Shown one piece after another: positions 62,290-64,000 of a stretch of 64,000 bases of DNA. The notes under the pieces are model-generated. The model was not told where the DNA came from. It made no database searches and saw nothing but the letters and a program-made list of their open reading frames with translations. Origin of the DNA: an uncultured Hyphomonas sp. (lineage in GTDB: Bacteria; Pseudomonadota; Alphaproteobacteria; Caulobacterales; Hyphomonadaceae); the NCBI RefSeq assembly GCF_963675305.1, contig NZ_OY776147.1, positions 1,860,001 through 1,924,000 of the forward strand, in the 5' to 3' direction. The translations under genes and the position numbers were made by a program. How positions within the stretch are numbered: position 1 is the first letter of the stretch; every line of letters starts with the position of its first letter.

Positions 62290-63303
62290 ATGAAATACCT
62301 CAAGCCCTTTCTGATTTCCGTGTCGGCGCTGGCGCTACTCACCGGCTGCGGCGGCGGGGGCGGAAGTGGCTCATCGACCGGCACGCCGGTGTCTCCGCCA
62401 CCACCATCTCCCCCGCCTCCGCCACCGCCACCCCCTCCTCCTCCGCCTCCACCGGTTCCGACAAGCCAGACGGACGTAGTGTATGGCAGCGGGCAACTCG
62501 CCAACGGATCCAGGTCGCTCCTGCTGGATGTGTATCAGTCGGGCGAAGAATGCACGGCGCCCCGGCCTCTCGTCGTTCTGGTTCACGGCGGCGGGTTTGA
62601 GATCGGATCGAAACAGTCTGCGCCCTGGCCATCCTTTGCGTCCGAGCTGACCGATCAGGGCTATGTCGCCATTTCGATCGACTATCGCCTGATTGGCGAC
62701 GACCCGGTGCCTTCAGCAGAATTCCAACCCATCCGGGATGCGATCCTGAATTCCGGCGTCGGCCCCGTTATCTCGAATGACCTTCAGGCGCAGGCGGATG
62801 CGATTGCCAGTTCAATCGAAGACGCCACGAATGCCCTTCGCTGGATCGAGGCCAATGATGACGATCTCTGCGTGGACATGAGCCGTTTCGCCATCTGGGG
62901 CGAATCCGCAGGATCCGTGATCGGCCTTCACGTGACCTACGGCCTGGATGAGTATTCGATCTACTCTCCGGAGCCACAGGTCATGATCGATTACTGGGGG
63001 CGATTCATCTATGATGGCCTGATGGATCCCGGCGAACCGCCGCTTCTAATCCTCCACGGCGATCAGGATGACGTCGTGGACTATTCGTTCGCCCAGGCAA
63101 TTCAGACCGAAGCGGCTGCCAGCAACATTCCTTATGCCTTTTATACCGTTACCGGCGCCCGCCACAGCTTCGATGAGGTTCCGGTCCGCACTCTCACGAT
63201 TGACGGGAAGACGTTGCTGCAGATCACCTACGACTTCATCACCGCACACCTGCAATCGGGGACACCGGTTTATGAAACCAGATCCGTGCCGCTGAACAAC
63301 TAG
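62290..63303 (+). CDS. Alpha/beta-hydrolase esterase lipoprotein with 15-proline tract
   Basis: A 337-residue lipoprotein (FLISVSALALLTGC, Cys20). A Gly-rich then Pro-rich linker includes 15 consecutive prolines (residues 41-55), probably spanning periplasm or cell wall. The hydrolase domain has the oxyanion motif VHGGGFE (99-102), nucleophile Ser206 in WGESAGS, an Asp in LHGDQDDVV and a His in ARHSFDE. It resembles carboxylesterase/BD-FAE type enzymes. The ATG at 62290 follows AGGAGA. Translation of its tract should depend on EF-P, which is encoded in this window. Confidence 0.9.
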   Translation: MKYLKPFLISVSALALLTGCGGGGGSGSSTGTPVSPPPPSPPPPPPPPPPPPPPPVPTSQTDVVYGSGQLANGSRSLLLDVYQSGEECTAPRPLVVLVHGGGFEIGSKQSAPWPSFASELTDQGYVAISIDYRLIGDDPVPSAEFQPIRDAILNSGVGPVISNDLQAQADAIASSIEDATNALRWIEANDDDLCVDMSRFAIWGESAGSVIGLHVTYGLDEYSIYSPEPQVMIDYWGRFIYDGLMDPGEPPLLILHGDQDDVVDYSFAQAIQTEAAASNIPYAFYTVTGARHSFDEVPVRTLTIDGKTLLQITYDFITAHLQSGTPVYETRSVPLNN

Positions 63304-63371
63304 GCCGGCCGGTCAGGACAATGTCAGCTTTTGCGGATAGGGTTGTGTAAAATGCCGGACATCCGAAACGC

Positions 63372-64000
63372 ATGCGAACACTGATCATTGAAGATAATCG
63401 AGAACTGGCAAACCTGCTCTCCGAGCGCCTGGGTGCACGCGGGATCGACAGCGACATTGCCGGCGGCATCGAAGAGGCGGACGACCATATGGCCGTTGGG
63501 CAGTTCGATGTCATCATGCTCGATCTCGGCCTGCCGGACGGGGATGGAATCGACTGGTTGCGCGGCCTGCCCGCGGACCGTCCGCCCGTTCTGATCCTTT
63601 CGGCGCGAAGCACGCTGGATGACCGCGTCACCGGGCTGGACACCGGCGCCGACGACTATCTCGTCAAACCGGCAGAAGTGGAAGAAATCGCCGCCCGGCT
63701 GCGCGCGCTGATCCGCCGGCCCGGTCGCCGCGACCCGGTCATCCTGACGGTCGGAGAAGTCACATTCGACACGACCAGCCGGCAGGCGGAGCTGGCGGGA
63801 CGTCCCCTGGCCATCGGCCGGAAAGAGGCTGACTTCCTGGAGATCCTGCTGCGCAATGCCGGCAAGGTCGTGCCCCGCGAACGCATTGAAGGCGCACTCT
63901 ACAGCGCCGCAGATCCGGTCACGCCAAATGCCCTGGAAGCTGTAGCCTCCCGTCTTCGGCGCCGCTTCGCTGAGGCCGGAGAGAACGATATCCTCCACAC
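63372..64000 (+). CDS. OmpR/PhoB-type response regulator, 3' end cut off
   Basis: The first 209 codons are in the window. The receiver domain shows the acidic pair in LIIEDN, the phospho-acceptor Asp51 in VIMLDLGLPDGDG, Ser78 in LILSARS and Lys99 in DDYLVKP. A winged-helix output domain follows (FDTTSRQAELAGRPLAIGRK, then VAPRE-like VVPRERIEGALY and ALEAVASRLRRRF). The partner histidine kinase, usually the next gene, is outside the window. Confidence 0.92.
   Translation, partial: MRTLIIEDNRELANLLSERLGARGIDSDIAGGIEEADDHMAVGQFDVIMLDLGLPDGDGIDWLRGLPADRPPVLILSARSTLDDRVTGLDTGADDYLVKPAEVEEIAARLRALIRRPGRRDPVILTVGEVTFDTTSRQAELAGRPLAIGRKEADFLEILLRNAGKVVPRERIEGALYSAADPVTPNALEAVASRLRRRFAEAGENDILH

Noticed and set aside
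62395..62455. Pro-rich coding tract as a DNA repeat element
   Set aside because: It is an in-frame proline linker in a lipoprotein with mixed codons and no spacers, not a repeat array or CRISPR.
1..64000. tRNA, rRNA, CRISPR array, insertion sequence, integrase or prophage genes
   Set aside because: I looked for these by eye and found no convincing example; a dedicated scan (tRNAscan-SE, Infernal, ISfinder) could still reveal a small one.

Overview
The window looks like chromosome from a free-living, probably marine, alphaproteobacterium, most plausibly Hyphomonadaceae or a relative. The evidence is moderately high GC, a GAAC-N7-GAAC SOS box in front of an imuA-imuB-dnaE2 cassette, an ECF11-type RpoE/ChrR pair with a TGATCC-N18-TAA promoter, and three large TonB-dependent receptors. 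I could not run a taxonomic search. I see no tRNA, rRNA, CRISPR array, insertion sequence or prophage.

Layout. (1) 1-3080: end of an ABC-2 permease, then epmB-epmA divergent from efp (translation factor EF-P and its beta-lysylation enzymes). (2) 3133-8660: SOS mutasome imuA-imuB-dnaE2. (3) 8854-15604: DUF1330 protein, TetR regulator, an exported formylglycine-generating enzyme, two membrane-anchored sulfatases and a GST-like protein. (4) 15717-19316: DUF1365 protein and FAD oxidoreductase, divergent from the RpoE-type sigma factor and its cupin anti-sigma ChrR. (5) 19328-40427: a long accessory island for peptides and amino compounds: M19 dipeptidase, two isochorismatase-fold hydrolases, TetR, two TonB receptors, an M14-like DUF2817 protein, an exported aminotransferase, an ANTAR regulator, a Tat-lipoprotein D-amino-acid-oxidase-like enzyme whose domain order is circularly permuted, AhpC/AhpF, and an exported flavin amine oxidase, cytochrome c and RidA lipoprotein operon. 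(6) 40550-49798: acyl-CoA ligase, then a phosphonate-type ABC importer (phnE, phnC, phnD), an RpiR regulator, a HAD phosphatase and a TonB receptor, joined by repeated copies of one palindromic operator. (7) 50285-55336: TetR, PutP, ProC, ProB, MarR. (8) 55609-60868: a decaprenylphosphoryl-arabinose module (HAD-UbiA fusion, GtrA, DprE1, DprE2, polytopic membrane protein). (9) 61002-64000: acyltransferase, polyproline esterase lipoprotein, and the start of an OmpR-type response regulator cut by the window end.

How the parts may work together (inference). In region 5, TonB receptors would bring peptides or amino compounds into the periplasm. Tat-exported peptidase and flavoenzymes would process them there, RidA would hydrolyse the imines formed, and AhpCF would remove peroxide. 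In region 6, one RpiR repressor would control outer-membrane uptake, inner-membrane uptake and dephosphorylation of a phosphorylated or phosphonate compound. In region 8, the module would make a polyprenyl-linked D-arabinofuranose donor, best known from mycobacteria but also from a few proteobacteria.
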